Shown here: piece after piece, positions 1 through 13,740 of the stretch
Numbering within the stretch: the first letter of the stretch is position 1
Layout: every line of letters starts with the position of its first letter
Source of the DNA: Sindora glabra
Taxonomy: Eukaryota > Streptophyta > Magnoliopsida > Fabales > Fabaceae
Direction of reading: 5' to 3'
Length of the DNA stretch: 64,000 nt
NCBI GenBank assembly: GCA_020226215.1
Contig: CM035235.1
Location: 48,575,511-48,639,510 of the forward strand
Made by a program: the position numbers and the translations under genes
Notes under the pieces: generated by a model
Seen by the model: the letters and a program-made list of their open reading frames with translations, nothing else
Told to the model about the DNA's origin: nothing
The model's database searches: none

Positions 1-1923
1 TATAGTTGGTTGGTAATACATCAATATGCCCACAACTCTACGGCAAGACCTAAAAATGGCAGCCCCACATAAGTGGTTTTATTTTATGCAACAGAAACGT
101 TTTGGTTTTTATCTTAGAGTTTAAATTTGATTAACTAATTGCAAGTTTTAAATTTTCTTACATTATTTTTTTTATCTAGACATTGGAGAAAAATTATCCT
201 TATTCTAAGAATCTTTCGGTAGAAGCATCAACTATTATAAGTGGAAATGTCTAGGGAAAGAGAGAGAAGAAATGGCAGAAAGAGAATTCAAATCTTCATC
301 TTTATACTTATTAATTGATAAGTATATTAATAGAATACCATTTCATTAGAAAAAATTTTTATGTTATAAAAATGAAAAAATGTCACATCATTAAAAAAAT
401 AAAATTGATCAATTTTTTTATAAATCAAATAAAAATTCATTTTTTTCTAATGGGGTAAAACGTATAGTTTGTTGATAGTGTATAATTAATTAAATCATTT
501 ATATTAGATACGCAGTGGAAATATATTAATATTTTAGTTAAAGTGAATGGAGAATACTACCCCATATTGTCAACTCAATTAAGTCAGTTTACAACTGCCA
601 TGATCGAGAACGTACTGTGGGAACGAAGTTTGATTGAAAACAACGGAAAAATTTTATGTATCTTTGACCCATGCATGCATGGAGGTCATTCTTGGACAAA
701 TGTGATTAGGTTACCTTCCGTTTACTTTTTAAAAGATATTTTTTGTCGAAGATTATATTTTAGTATATTTAAACTAAGGAATATTATACATATTTATATA
801 TTATAATTAAAAAAATAATATCTATAATAAGGGTAGTGGACAGAAACAATTTTCTACTCGAAAAAGAAAAAAATTATTTTTAATCAAAATTTATATGTTT
901 AACATTAAATATATAAATAATTGTTTACTATTTTAATATTATATAATTATATTAATATATAAAATATTTATTGTCAAAATAAACGGAGGATACAACTCTC
1001 TAAATAAATTCTTTAGAAAATTTCTGCCGACCCTTCTACTTGCTTCCACATTGATTGATACGACTAGTGGTATATTCAGAATCATGTGATTCACGGTTTG
1101 AATTGTGCGATCCACTTTGATCTATCTGCAAAAAAATACGAATTTGTAGAAAAATTAAATTTGAGGTGAGGTCTTTCCAATTCTGTCAGATAATATGCTA
1201 ACAATATCTAAAACAGAAGTATAGGTATTGTTACTTCCAAACTCAATCAATCCTGAATCAACTTGAAGTAGATTAAAAATATATTGAGGAGACATGATTT
1301 TTTTTTTCCCCTCTTTAGAATTTGAATTATAAGACGAAGACTTAGGGAAAAAAGCGGGGGTGCCTTCATGGTCTTTTATTGTGTTTTTTTTTTCCTTGTG
1401 ATTACCTCCTTGTTCTTTATTGATAGTTTATAATTCAAGAAAGATATTTGCGCATGCATTGCTTCTTATGTTATCTTTAGGAATTATTACTTAAATGCTG
1501 TCGATTAACAATGTTAGGTCTATTTTGTTCAACAATTAATTAAATGGAACAATAAATTAGTAATAATTTATTATTAATTATGATGGGAGAAAAAAATTAA
1601 ACTAATTCATAATTGATTATTAGATAAAATGAATTCATATATTAGTTAATTGGTTGTGTTTAAATAATAATGCTTAAAGATGACATGATAGACAATACCT
1701 ATATAAGTATTTCTCATAATTCAAATGATAAGTTTTGTAAGAAGGATAACAAGTTATGTGAAGTGCTAAACAATGTGGAGTACCATTTCAACTGGTATAT
1801 ACATATTTCCCAACTTGTGAAAACAGGGAAAATTCACAAACCTAAATACATTGTCTATAGAGACCAAACTACAAGAAATTTGCAGGCTAGAGACTTCTCC
1901 CTGGATAAATCCTAATATTCTAT
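1..1923. other. AT-rich intergenic DNA, no gene recognised
   Basis: Short open frames exist (87 codons at 543-806, 81 codons at 1670-1915), but neither resembles a known family, shows splice context or differs in composition from its surroundings. I see no RNA gene or complete repeat here. Confidence 0.6.
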
Positions 1924-2170
1924 TACTACAATATAATTAGCAAGAGATAGAGTTCCTAACAAATTTCTAACTAGATTCTTTCTCACTAATTTTTAGTGAC
2001 AGAAGAGTGTTATTTGTTGCTAATTTAGATGGGGACATTGTCCCTCGTTACAATTACAATTTCTCTCTCAAATTGATGCAAAATCTTACTTATATTAAAG
2101 TATTTGGTGAAGGAATAGCTAGTGTAACGTCCCTAACTAATTTCCCTCACAAAAAGCAAAGAATTTTTTT
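1924..2170 (+). repeat. CACTA-like left subterminal region
   Basis: After the TACTACAA start, the segment holds motifs related to those at 9190-9527: TTTTTAGTGACAG, TGTCCCTCGTTAC and TTCCCTCACAAAAAG. CACTA transposons place short degenerate motifs in the outer 200-300 bp as transposase-binding sites; assigning that role here is by analogy. Confidence 0.4.
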
Positions 2171-4930
2171 TATTGTTTTTGACAATTTTACTATTTCAAA
2201 TATCATATAACATATTTGTTAACCATATGTAATAATTAATAATTGTAACAACTATATGAAAATAACATATTTTTCAATTTAACCCAAACGTATATATATT
2301 TAAGATATTGTGCAATTCTTTACATGAGTAACATGGTTCATCCATCTAAATTAAATAGGAACATCCCCTATAATTTAAATAAAAAAAAATCCTTACATAA
2401 AGTGAGGCACTGAAGGTCATTTCAAGGAACTTATGTCTAGTTGCCAATTGCCACCATAATTTTCCTAACCGTTGCCGGAGTAGTCTAAATCTAGTTATTG
2501 TAAAAACCTGAGAACAACATAAAATATGAGAAAAAGCATGCTTGCAATTCTACATGTAATATATTACTTCAACATCATTTTGCTCTAGGTACAGAACTTA
2601 GATATCAATTGATGAGCTTTGGTGCTTATATCGTAACAGATCAATATGAATTTTGCTTAATTTTAAATATTTTGTAGTTGCACAAATACATAACAAATTA
2701 GAATTTAGAATGTGTATATGTCACTACTATATGTTAAAAAATGATTCACTTGTAATTGAGTGCTATAGTATATGCAATTTTAAGGTTAGTTAGTAAACTA
2801 TCATAAAATATAAAAATAACATTGATTTTTATTTGAAGAGAACTGACGTCATTTGTATTTTTATCATTTTAGAAAATAATATTAAACATTGTTTACTTTC
2901 TAAAATTGATGTCTAACATCCACAATACTATATTGGTTTGTTTAAATAATCAATATTGTATGTTTCAACCTCAATCACCTAAACCTAACTCTTGATTCCT
3001 CACTTTCTCATTCTAAATCCTAACCCCATTTTCATGCCCTGACCTTTAGTTCCTTACTTCATTCCTCACTTCCTCGTCCTCTTTATTTTTCTTAAATTAT
3101 TTTATTTAAAGACATTTTTGAATGCTGAAAACTACAACCCCTCCCCAAAAAAAAAATTAAGAAAAAAAAGAACATAGAATTGAAAACAGCCAAGAGATCC
3201 CTTGTTTTTTACATTAAAAAAAATATAAGAATTGAAAACATAGAATTAATCTCTCAAAAGAATCCTGACATGTTACCTGTTTATTTTTACTGGCCAGTAA
3301 TTTTTGATATTATTTAAATTTATTGTAACAAAATATAAGAATTATTATCAGTATTATCGACTTTGGTCCACCAAGGACAATTTTCATTGCTTTTGGTACC
3401 GCTCTCACTGTTGTGATGCTATTACATCACCGGTCTTCATTTCCCCTTTTCATCGATACCACCACCGCCACCTTTGCGATTACGACAACCACAATCATCT
3501 ATAATTATTATCCAAATTCTTAATCAATTTATCAATTTTTTATTATTTATCGTAATTAATTTTTTATGAAGATAAAAAAATTTAATTTTTTATTTTTATT
3601 CAATTTTAAAATTATTTTAATATATTTAGTGTATTTAATTTTAATGATTATACTAATAAAAGTGGATTGGGAATGAAAATATAATTATATTATTATTAAA
3701 TGATCTTTTTATGTATAAAATTCAAAATTATTATTAATAAAAAATAAATATAATAAAATAAATTTATTAAAGTATTTTAAAATAAATATAAAATAATAAA
3801 ATATTTATTAATAAAAAATAATAAAATTTAATACTCCATAAAATTTCTAAAATGAAAAAAAAGACATTGTTTTTAGATGGGGGGAGATATCACGTGCTCA
3901 CTTGTCAGCATTTAAAGGTTTTACACAATTCATTATATTTAGAATTTAATTCTTGATCCTTATATGTGTATGTGTAATAATTTAACTACTTCTAAATTTT
4001 TTAAAAATAGTTAAAACTAATTAATTTAACTCATGTTATATTCACAACAATTGCAAATATAATTGCCAATTTGTGTGGGTGATATTTGCCTTCTGCTCTC
4101 TTCATGTATCTTAAGTAGGGTCTAAGTGAATCATATACTCGACTCTATTAAGGTCTATAACCTAATTTATTTATGATTTAATTTAGTTTAATTTATTTGT
4201 CTAAATAAACTAATTACATGTTTAATAAATAGGTGTATTTAAATAAATAGATTAAGTTTATTTTCTTTAAGCTTAACTCATAGGCTTACCAAATAAATTT
4301 ATTTAATTATTAGTATATTTATAAATTATAAATAATTAAATAATATATATTGGACATATATAATATAAATATTTCAATATATATGTTTATGTTTGTAGAT
4401 CTAATTAATTCATTAAATAATTTAGAGTCTTAAGAAGGCTTTAACCTATTAACAAATTTGGAAGCTTAATTATATAAGTAAACTTTTAAATAATTTAACA
4501 AATTTTTGGAATCTAGCAAAGGCTCTTGAAATGAAAACTATATACTGTAATATTAATAGTACATCGTATATATAGAAAATCCTGAAATCTCTTAAGATTT
4601 TGTGCAAGGTGTGGATACAAGTCCTTGCAAGAAACTTAGACCTTCTAAATAGTCTTGGTATTCCCAAGTATTAAGATCTACACCTCTAACTCTAATTTCA
4701 TATTTTTGATGGAACGAGATCTATCTTAAAAGATTACTTCTTTGTTAGTAGGAAGCCTTATTTATAGGCCGAGAGCAAAATAAATAGATGTTAATTATTA
4801 ATTAAAAATTTATGTCATTTGTTTAGCCATATGTATGATTACAATGACATAAGGCATTGGTTAAGTACTAAAACAACATGTAAACTGTTGATGAATAGTG
4901 ATAATTATTGAAATGAACTTACATGATGAT
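2171..4930. other. AT-rich repeat-derived DNA, no gene recognised
   Basis: No coding sequence is recognised. 2990-3080 is a pyrimidine-rich block (repeated CCTCACTT/CCTAAC words). 4140-4340 contains AATTTATTTGTCTAAATAAAC, similar on the opposite strand to the interior of the hAT-like MITE at 47.6-48.1 kb, so an old copy of that family is probable. 66- and 65-codon open frames here look fortuitous. Confidence 0.5.
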
Positions 4931-6250
4931 TACTACAAAAACTCGATGTTGTAAGTTATTTATTAAATGTTGTTATTGAAGTTATTTCCAATTTTATTTA
5001 TTTATGCTTCTTCAGTTTTATTTATTTAAACTTCTTTATAAATTCATTATTTAGACTTTTTTAGTTTCCCTCATTTAAATTTCTTTATAAATTCATTTAT
5101 TTATACATGTTTAGTTTTATTCTTTTAAAATTTTTCATAAATGGTATTCATTTAGATGTCCTTATATATTTTGAAGAAATGTAATCATATTAGACATAAA
5201 AATTAACATTTTTATGTTTGTTATTTCCTCATTATTATTACAAATTTTTGTTATGTAAACAATTGAATAAGAAAAGAAAGTTATACTTAAACTAATTTAA
5301 CATAAAATGTTGCATTTGTTTCAGTATATCATTTCTTTGTTAATTTGTGTAACTTAAATGCTTTTTATAAAATTTTAAGTAAAAATAATGTACTGATAAG
5401 CAAAGAGAAATAAGTATGCAAATTTAAAAATTTTAATTATTATTGCCTTGTTCATAATGAAGTACAAATAAATGAGTAAAGAGATAATATCTCTACAAAT
5501 TTATATAAAATAATTATATTAAATCATTAATAAACTAAAACTACTGTCTACACATGAATATAAAAAATAATAAAAAATTATTATATATCAAAGTTTTCAT
5601 TCTTAATGTAAAGTCTAGTGTTGTTTGATCAAAATTTCTCCGATTAGTATACTCCGTTAAAAAATGAGAGAGTACACAATAGGAAATAATCGAAGGTCAA
5701 GATTTTTTCATTGTACATTATCTTGATGAAAAAGGAGTAAGGGTTCAACAATTCTTCTATTCTACTTTTACTTTATGAAAAATAAGAGAGTATACATTAA
5801 GGGAGAAAACAAGGTTAAGATTTTTTCATTGTACAGTCTTTCGATAAAATTAGAGTAAGAGATTAGCAATAATATTATATATCAAACTCATCATACTTAA
5901 AAGCATATTGGAGAGATGTTAAAAGAGTTTATATGAAAAAAATAGAGTTTTAGCAAAAATTTATAGAAAAATAAACTTTGATTATTAAATAAAATTGATG
6001 TTATATAATTGTTTGGTTTCCAACGCAACTTCTTAAATATCTTTTAATGACTACTATTAACAAAGATCGATATCTTATGTGTATACAATTTTTAACAAGA
6101 CTTTTAAAATGCATTTCAGATGACAGTTGTTGACTAAAATTAATGTCCTATGATTTTATAGTTTCTAATAAGGCTTTTGATATTCATTTTAGATGGCGGT
6201 TGTGCATAAAATTGATATTTTAAGTTTTCAAGCAATGTTTAGTCATCAGG
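4931..6250. mobile_element. Remnant of a second CACTA subfamily
   Basis: TACTACAAAAACTCGATG at 4931 resembles a CACTA terminus with its first C changed to T. At 5990-6240 there are about three imperfect direct units. Two contain CATTTCAGATGACAGTTG (6112) and CATTTTAGATGGCGGTTG (6185), spaced 73 bp apart, each followed by AAAATTRATGT. The same motif precedes the CACTA end at 29,445. No coding remnant is visible. Confidence 0.35.
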
Positions 6251-7329
6251 TTATCTTCCCAGTCAACATCACAGTTAAGATAAAGGATAGTCCAATGATT
6301 ATATCGAGAAACTTTATAAAGGTCAAAGAAAACATGCACATATAGAAACAAGTGCTTAAAGATTAGTTTAGAAAAACCACAAGATTTATTACAATTGAAG
6401 ATTTTGCAATTTGGTTTGGTTTTAGAACTTTCAAATCCATAGATTGTAGTTCCATTTACATTGTTAGAATTTAAAGCTATGATTCAACTAAACCTAATCA
6501 CATAATTTATATCATAAATTCTAAGATAAAAAAAATTAAGTAAGTATAAACTATCCCTTCACTTCATTAATGACCTTTGGATACTTCTTCCAAAAAGATT
6601 ACTAAGCTATTTAAAACAAATTCAATCTAGAAATTAAATAAGCATAACATTCAAAATTATCTCTAAATTTTCTAAAGCCTTATTCTTTCAATACTAGAAA
6701 TTCCAATGATGAGGTTCTAGAATCTTATATCTAAATTTCTAACATTTAGCTAAAGTAATGGTAATCCTTTTTTTTAATTCTTCTATAGTTTGCCAAAATG
6801 CCTTATTTAACATAGAAAATTACAAGTTTTTAGTTTAGGGTTTATAGGTAGATAATATGGGAAAACTAAGAAACTTTTAGTATAGTAGCAAAATAATAGT
6901 ATAAGGCAATAGACCTCTTTTTGAAGAGTTTATAAGAAACACAGTTCAAGTTGTTGTTTGCACCCAACAAAATAACTCGAATAAGGCAAATAGGCAAATG
7001 GCTTTGGTCTAAGCTGTGCTTAAATAGAGTTATGAACAAGCTCGGTGATGCAGTACGGCTACCAACTTGTTGTTGTTATTGTTGAAGACAATGAAGGATG
7101 AACCAAAATCCCTAAATATAGCCAAAGAATTTAGAATATATAGGTAAATGATGACTTACCTTAATTGCTCGCAAGATTTATTGGTTAATAAAGACCTTTG
7201 GCTATTGATGAGTGGTTGCCAAAAAGCTATTATTGCCACTAAACTACACCGTCTATCATTAAGAATGCTAAAGAATTTCTTTACCTCTTATAAGCAAAAT
7301 TGCAACTTTAAATGAAAGAAAAAATTTCT
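6251..7329. other. No gene recognised
   Basis: AT-rich sequence without a supported coding region. It probably belongs to the internal part of the repeat described at 7330-9174, but I found no protein motif. Confidence 0.5.
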
Positions 7330-9174
7330 AAATTATGTCACGACATGCTGAACCATAACTAGTGTGGAACTTATTGTCTGATTTCCATTAGCCTAATCTA
7401 ATCCTAAAATTAGTATCATCATAAAGTTTTAAGAAAATATTTCATTATGTAAACATTTTAAAAAATATTTACCAAAGGTTTCTACGGCAACTTTTCTAAA
7501 ACTCTGTACAAGGCTAAAAAAATAGCACTAACTACATCTACTATTAATATTATGATTGTGTAAAGATATTTAGTATAAGAGAATTTCCTCCTGCTGAGTT
7601 GATAATAGAGGGGGAGCTTTCGCAATGATGTCTATAAGGAAAGAAAACAAACTGAAAGTAAGTCATAGACTTAATAATCAATTTATTTAACAAATAACTA
7701 TACAGTTTTCTAGTCATGCCTTTTCCTTATCAAATTTTGATTTAATACTACAATAATTTCATGAAATAAATCGTATTATCAAAACTAATCAAATATAATA
7801 AAGGAAAAGCAATTAAACCACCTTATGCCTTCTAGTTCATCCTTATACACTTTAGAAATACTATCCTTATCCCTTCAAGGTCTATTTTATATCCCTCACA
7901 AATGATTTTCTAGATTTGATACTAATTCATATCTTAATATATAGACTGCCCCCTTTTACAATAACTATTCACAAAATAATTTATCCATGTTATATCTGTA
8001 GATAGAAAACCATTAACAAGCTTACAAATACCATTAGTTATAAGTTTATCATGCATATATAATGATTCACATGCATACACTATAATAAACTATTATAAAC
8101 TAACTAAATTCTAGATAAATAGGAGCATATTCAAGTATGTACTCGAGTATGGAGGTACATAAATGAATTATTGCCTTAACACTTGAGTATATACTCATTT
8201 ATATGTAAATAGGGGCAACTTTAGATGCCATTCTTGAATGTATACTCATTTATGGTCATTTGAAAAGCAACCTAGCTTTTCATACTCAAATATGCATTCA
8301 AGAATGGGCTTCCAAAAATGTATTGTGGTGCCATCCTTGAGTAACACTTGCAAAATTTGTAGATCTACTTAGAAAATACTATTCATTTGGTCAATTTCTA
8401 TCCATCTTAACTTACATAATGCTATATTATTGCATTATAACATAAAATCATCTTCTATACTCATTCCATCAACATCCACAACAATAAATCACACTTCAAT
8501 CTTAACTTCCTCGCACAAATCATCGATTCACTAACATATTTACAAAAGCTATTAGACTAAGCAATGTCCATAAAATTTCTTAAAATGAAGTATATTATCT
8601 ACTTACAATTTGCTTTGGTTTAATGGATGAGATGGGGAGCAAGTTAATGGATGGTTGGTTTTCCTTTAAACAACATAAAATTAGAAAAGATATAGGTTGA
8701 ATCCCTAATTTTCCTTGTCAACCAAACTTTAACTAAATTTTCATCAAAAATTATAAGTTAGTAAGGGATTGCCTTAAGTGAGAAGAAGTGGATGATAATC
8801 TCTTGAGTTCCCTAGATAGATTCTTGCCAAAATTGAATGATTTATGTTGAAGAAATATGAGGACCGGAGGAGATTGGAAGTTGATTGAAGAAAATAATGA
8901 GAAATAATGATGGGGTATTTTGGTAAATACTAGGGTAATTGAGGGTACAATAGGTCAAGGCTATTTTAAATCTCCTCCATGTACCCTAATTCAAATCTAA
9001 GTTTATACAATCATTTAATTAACTTAATTCTTCTTATATTTGTCATAAAATACTAATTTTCTCAAATAAAATAATATCCTAAATACTTATACAACAATAT
9101 ATAAAATTTCATATATACATAAAAATTAAATAAAATGAATAGAAATTATATCCTAATTTTGGAGGGGCATAACA
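7330..9174 (-). mobile_element. Ty3/gypsy-type LTR-like repeat, copy 1
   Basis: Read on the minus strand it starts TGTTATGCCCCTCCAAAATT, like the TGT(T/A)A(C/T)GCCCC starts of plant Del/Tekay-type gypsy LTRs. It contains a rearranged block of near-palindromic tandem repeats (8120-8340), then typical leader-like words such as AGTTGCCGTAGAAACC (near 7490). Related copies lie at about 36.0-37.75 kb and 42.95-44.64 kb. The right boundary is fairly clear; the left is approximate and no target duplication was found. No gag-pol is attached, so it may be a solo or truncated LTR. Confidence 0.45.
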
Positions 9175-9527
9175 AATTGCAAATGTAAAATTTTCCCTGT
9201 TAGTGAGGGATTAATGACAAATAAATCCCTCACAAAAAATAACAAGAACTAAGTCTATAACTAATCTCTCGCTAAATGAATAAAAAACCTGCATAATAAT
9301 TTCATAAAATTATTAATTTACTATGAACATTATGTGATAAATTAAGCCCTCACTGATTTCAAGGAGAGATATATCTCTCTCTAATTTCCTAACAAAATGT
9401 GCAAAAAAAATTAAACAACTTAATTTTCTTTTTTATCACAAAATCATCACTAATTGTTTTTTTTAGCGATGGAAACAATATCCCTCACTAATATCCCACG
9501 TTAAATACATTTTTTTTCCTTGTAGTG
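9175..9527 (-). repeat. CACTA-like right terminus with GTGAGGGA motifs
   Basis: At least five copies of GTGAGGGA/TCCCTCAC-like motifs occur (near 9203, 9226, 9265, 9344 and 9481), followed by the terminal CCTTGTAGTG ending at 9527. The flanking trinucleotide on the right is CAA. This is the clearest CACTA terminus of the left 10 kb. Confidence 0.55.
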
Positions 9528-12500
9528 CAACTTGCTTGTAAAAATCAAGTAAACACGAAGACCATGGTAATATATGAAATCTGTCTATAAATGACCTCGT
9601 CAAATTGTGACCATTAATTAAGTTCTTTCCATTTTGCTGCTTTCTGCTCCTTTAAACCTAACCTTTCATTTTATTCACGAACTTGGTCAATTTTGTCTAA
9701 TGCATAGAGTTATAATTTTATATGCTATTTGCTGAGTAAATATACGGCACATTAGTATATTAGGTATAGCTTTTCTGGCATTGACAGAACAGTTTTGGTG
9801 TTGGCCTTAATTAAGCCAATTATAATTTAGATTACTACTTTATTCGGCATTAAATTATTTATGAAGTCGGTTTTGCTAGACGCCAAGGGACTAAGAGATG
9901 CCCCTTTTTACCAAACCCGAAGATCCTCATACAGCGGATTATCTTGATGTAGCCGATGAGACAAATTCAGACTTGTGAATTTGTAAAAAAATATAGATAA
10001 GAATCTATAAAATATGAATATATTTAAATGCAAATTTAATATGATTCAATTTGTATGGATCAAATTGGGCAATTTACAAATAAATTTACGTTCTTTTATT
10101 TTACCTTTTTTATATATTTTTTTAAATTAAACTAATACATTATATAAATCTTCAACAAATAATATTCACTTCAAAATTAAAAAAAAATACTCCATAATTA
10201 ACCCTATATTACATGATCTCAATTTCTCCCTGCATTAACTCTGCCTTCCCCATCTCTCTCGCCGCCTTTTTTCTTTCTCTCCCTATCACTCTCTTACTTT
10301 TCCTTCTTTTATCTTTCTGTCCATCTTTTCCTTCCCCCTTTCTTATCTTTTTTTTTCTTTTCCTAATCTTTTTCATGTCCCTTTATTTTCTTCCTATCCT
10401 TCTTTTCTTTCTTTCTTCACTCTACAAACAATTCAAAATTAATTTACTGAAAATTAATTTAAATTTGAATTTAAACAAGTTAAATCTAAATAATTTGAGC
10501 TTAATTAATATACAAGTTAAATTTAAAATTTAAATTATCTAGATTGAATTATTCTAGAGCTTAAATGAGTATAGTAATAAAAGAATATATTTTTATTTTT
10601 ATATTATATACATAATATAATATATAAAAAATTCAATCATTGTATTAATTATTAAGGTTAATTAAAGAAGTATAATGCTTTGATTGAAATAATTAGATTT
10701 CTAGTATCTATTACTTTCTACTAAATATAATTATTAGTAATATGTAATAATTGTGCAGATATATTTGATGAATTTGATGGTTGTAAAAAAATTATATTTA
10801 TTAGTAAAATTTGATAAAAAAATTTGGTGCTTAGATTGTTCGTAAATGATAAATTCTTATTTGTTCAAATTTAGGTAAAATAACAAACTATTTACATACA
10901 ATTATACAAACTCATTTAGATTCATATTTATTATAAGCTTAAACTCAAATTCATTTATTATAAAATGGATGAGAAATTCTAGTCAAATAACACATTGCTC
11001 GAACAAATAAGTGAAACTTTATTTATACTTGCATTTGAGTGAGGTTTGAAATTAATTTCATTTTATTTAAGTTTGATGAGTTTGAACTTATTTATTTTTG
11101 ATAAATTCAAACTTGAACATATAAATATTCGGTTGATTTTTTACTCCTAGGCATCACAAAGAAATAGAAGTCGATGTGTGGTATCTTGACGTGGTGAGAA
11201 AGTTCAATAATATACTAAAAATTTTAAGTTCAAATCTCTTTATTATTAACGTAAAAAAGACGTAGGGAAATAATAAATTTTTGGATTAAATTGAAAAAAA
11301 AGGGTCAAGATAAATAATTTGCATATACTCATGTGACTTTATAGTTGGATCATCAAACAAAACATTAGCTATTCATTCAAGCTATATTACAACCCTTAAT
11401 TTGGAGGAATGCGAGGTTCTAATGTTTATCCTCTTTCACCAAATATTATTGTTCTGTTGACAAGCACACTAACCTCCAAAAATACGATATACAATAACTT
11501 ATCCTTCTACTTACCACCCTTATTTATTCAAAGTAATCAAAGGTCATGGACTATTTTTAAAAAAAAATGTCAAACTACTTTCTGCCTACCTGACATCAAT
11601 TTATTAATTCTATCTTACTTTGAAATTTGAATGCAAATGTATTTCATGACGTAATCATGTAAAGATGTTGTAATCATGAGATAAGTTGGACAATCTGGGT
11701 TAATGTAATTGACTATTGGGCTAATCTTGGTATCTTGTAAAACAAATAACCTTAATCAAAAGTTAATTAGTAATATAATTATACATAATTAACTTTATTT
11801 GTTTCTAAATGGTCCAAGCATCATGTGGGAGAAGAACAATATAGAGTAAAGGCTAATTATTTCATTTCATGAATATAGAGCCGTGCTAATTAAATCTTCC
11901 TATACCTTTAATCAATTTTTTATAAAAAAAGAATTAATTAATGTGCATATAACAAACTAGAACAACAACTGTCAATTAAAATAAGGGAATTGAGGAAATA
12001 TTAATTATTTTGACACATCTTGTCAAAATATAATAATAGAGTTGTTTAATTTTTACACAGATATAAACAATAACATGAAATTATCTAATGCGTTTCAATG
12101 ATATTGGGATCATATTCCAAGCAAAAGTTAGATTCAAAATGATCACGTGCTAATTAAGAAATATGTGGACAAGTGAATATATAATATATAATTAATCGTC
12201 ATTATACTATTTTAATGACAAGTAACACCATATATTACTATTTTTTTAATATTATAGTAAGAGTAATTCAACACAATAGGTTCGATTCAAATAGAATTAA
12301 TATGAATCGACGATCTAGCACAAATGATATACCCAAAAGATCAATTTTCGTAAGTCGAAAGCGATTCTTAAATTTTGTTTTTGCTATTAAGTCAACGATC
12401 TTATGTTGAAATAATATTGGCATTTTTCAAAGATTTATTTTTTTATATTCTAAATTTATGATTGATCCATTTTTTTTATGTATATTTGGTATGTATATTT

Positions 12501-13371
12501 AGTGATTTAATTATTTTTATTGTAAGACAAAAATGATTGTTCTTTAATATTCTTTTAAAATAGTGCTTAGCGATGCAATTTTTGTAATTTTTTATATAAT
12601 TTTTATAATTTTTTTAATAAAATTTTATAATTTTTTTATAAACTTTTATAATTTTTTTTATAAAACTTTTAAAATTTTCGTGCTGTGTAACTATCATTGT
12701 TAATATTACAAAATTTATGAAAAAGTTGAAAAATCTTGTAAAAAATTATAAGATTTATGTGAATAATTACAATCATAATTTATATTGTTATGAAAAAATA
12801 TAAATTTTATAAAAATATTACAATTTTTTATAAAAAAAATCTAATAAAATTCATAATTTTATTATAGTAGTACAGAAGCAATGCACCAAAAAATTGTTCA
12901 AACAGAAAAATGAATACCTTCAACGGCGCCACTTGCCTATATCATGACATAGTTTAATCCATGAACCGTATGCTATAATTTGGCTGTATCTAGATCGTCA
13001 GATATATGCCTTTTATTCACCAATAAGTCAAAAAAATGGGTCCTTCTCGATTCTTAGGGAAACTAATATTTTTAATGTTAAAACGTAGTTTAATATTTCC
13101 CATGAAATCTAATGTACTATTTTTTTCCGAATTTTTTATGCATGTAAACTTCACCTTAACTTCCTGACTTACAATTTAATGATGCAAAAATATCATCTAT
13201 TTGAGAAACCGAATTCGAAAATTTCAAAGTGATGAATGAAATAACAAAACTAAGTTTGCATGCTCATTAATTAGTGGATTAAGAAATCTTATACAACGTA
13301 ATTGGTAGGTTCTTGGTTCAACCTTTTCTAAAAGGAAAAAAAAAAAAAAACTGCTGATTATCTAACCTATA
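9528..13371. other. AT-rich intergenic DNA with low-complexity repeats
   Basis: No gene is recognised. 10,215-10,430 is strongly pyrimidine-rich (CTTTCTC words); the hydrophobic 106-codon frame over it is a composition artefact. 10,850-11,140 holds TTGAACT/AAGTTCA words typical of a decayed hAT-like MITE. 12,540-12,880 is made of TATAATTTTT/AAAATTATA words related to the tandem array at 46.7-47.5 kb. Confidence 0.5.
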
Positions 13372-13740
13372 GTTATTAAACTCGGACCAAATTGATAATT
13401 GGTTTAGTTTGGATTATACTATTCAATTAATTTTGTATCTGAATTTATAAAAATTTAATTCAGTTGATTTGATCTATTATATTGAATCAGTAATCTTAAA
13501 AGAAACTTAATTTATTTAATTAATTATAAAATTTTGTGTTTTTGAATTATTTTTTTATTACTACATTTTGATGAATTATAATATGAATTTATTATTATTT
13601 TACTTAATGAATATGCATTTTTTATTTTTGTATAAATTTATACTTTTTACATTTTTATATTATAAGTGGTTAAACCGATAATCACTAATTAAACTAATGA
13701 TTTGATGGACTAAGTCCTTATCTGATTGGATTTTAATAAC
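13372..13740. mobile_element. MITE with GTTATTAAA inverted ends
   Basis: The segment starts GTTATTAAACTCGGACC and ends GGATTTTAATAAC, so the outer nine bases (GTTATTAAA) are perfect inverted repeats. The inside has GGTTTAGTTTGGAT near the left and GTGGTTAAACCGATAA near the right, the layout of a common plant MITE family with GGTT/AACC-rich arms. It is 369 bp with no coding capacity. A clear target duplication is not visible, so the outer limits could shift by a few bases. Confidence 0.6.

Larger units (their letters stand above)
1924..9527. mobile_element. Decayed CACTA-like DNA transposon (composite)
   Basis: The right edge reads TTTTTTTTCCTTGTAGTG, the expected inverted CACTACAAGGAAA terminus. 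The proposed left edge reads TACTACAATATAATTAGC, which matches CACTACAA except for the first base (C to T). Both ends carry copies of a TCCCTCAC/GTGAGGGA subterminal motif, which supports pairing them. No transposase could be read inside. The interior has been invaded by other repeats, including a gypsy-LTR-like block at about 7330-9174. The three bases flanking the ends (TAT and CAA) do not match, so the pairing is a hypothesis. Confidence 0.35.

Noticed and set aside
1670..1915. 81-codon frame ending near a CACTA-like terminus
   Set aside because: No recognisable domain, no splice context and normal background composition.
10213..10533. Hydrophobic 106-codon frame resembling a membrane protein
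   Set aside because: It is a pyrimidine-rich low-complexity tract; Leu/Phe/Ser content follows from CTT/TTT/TCT repeats.
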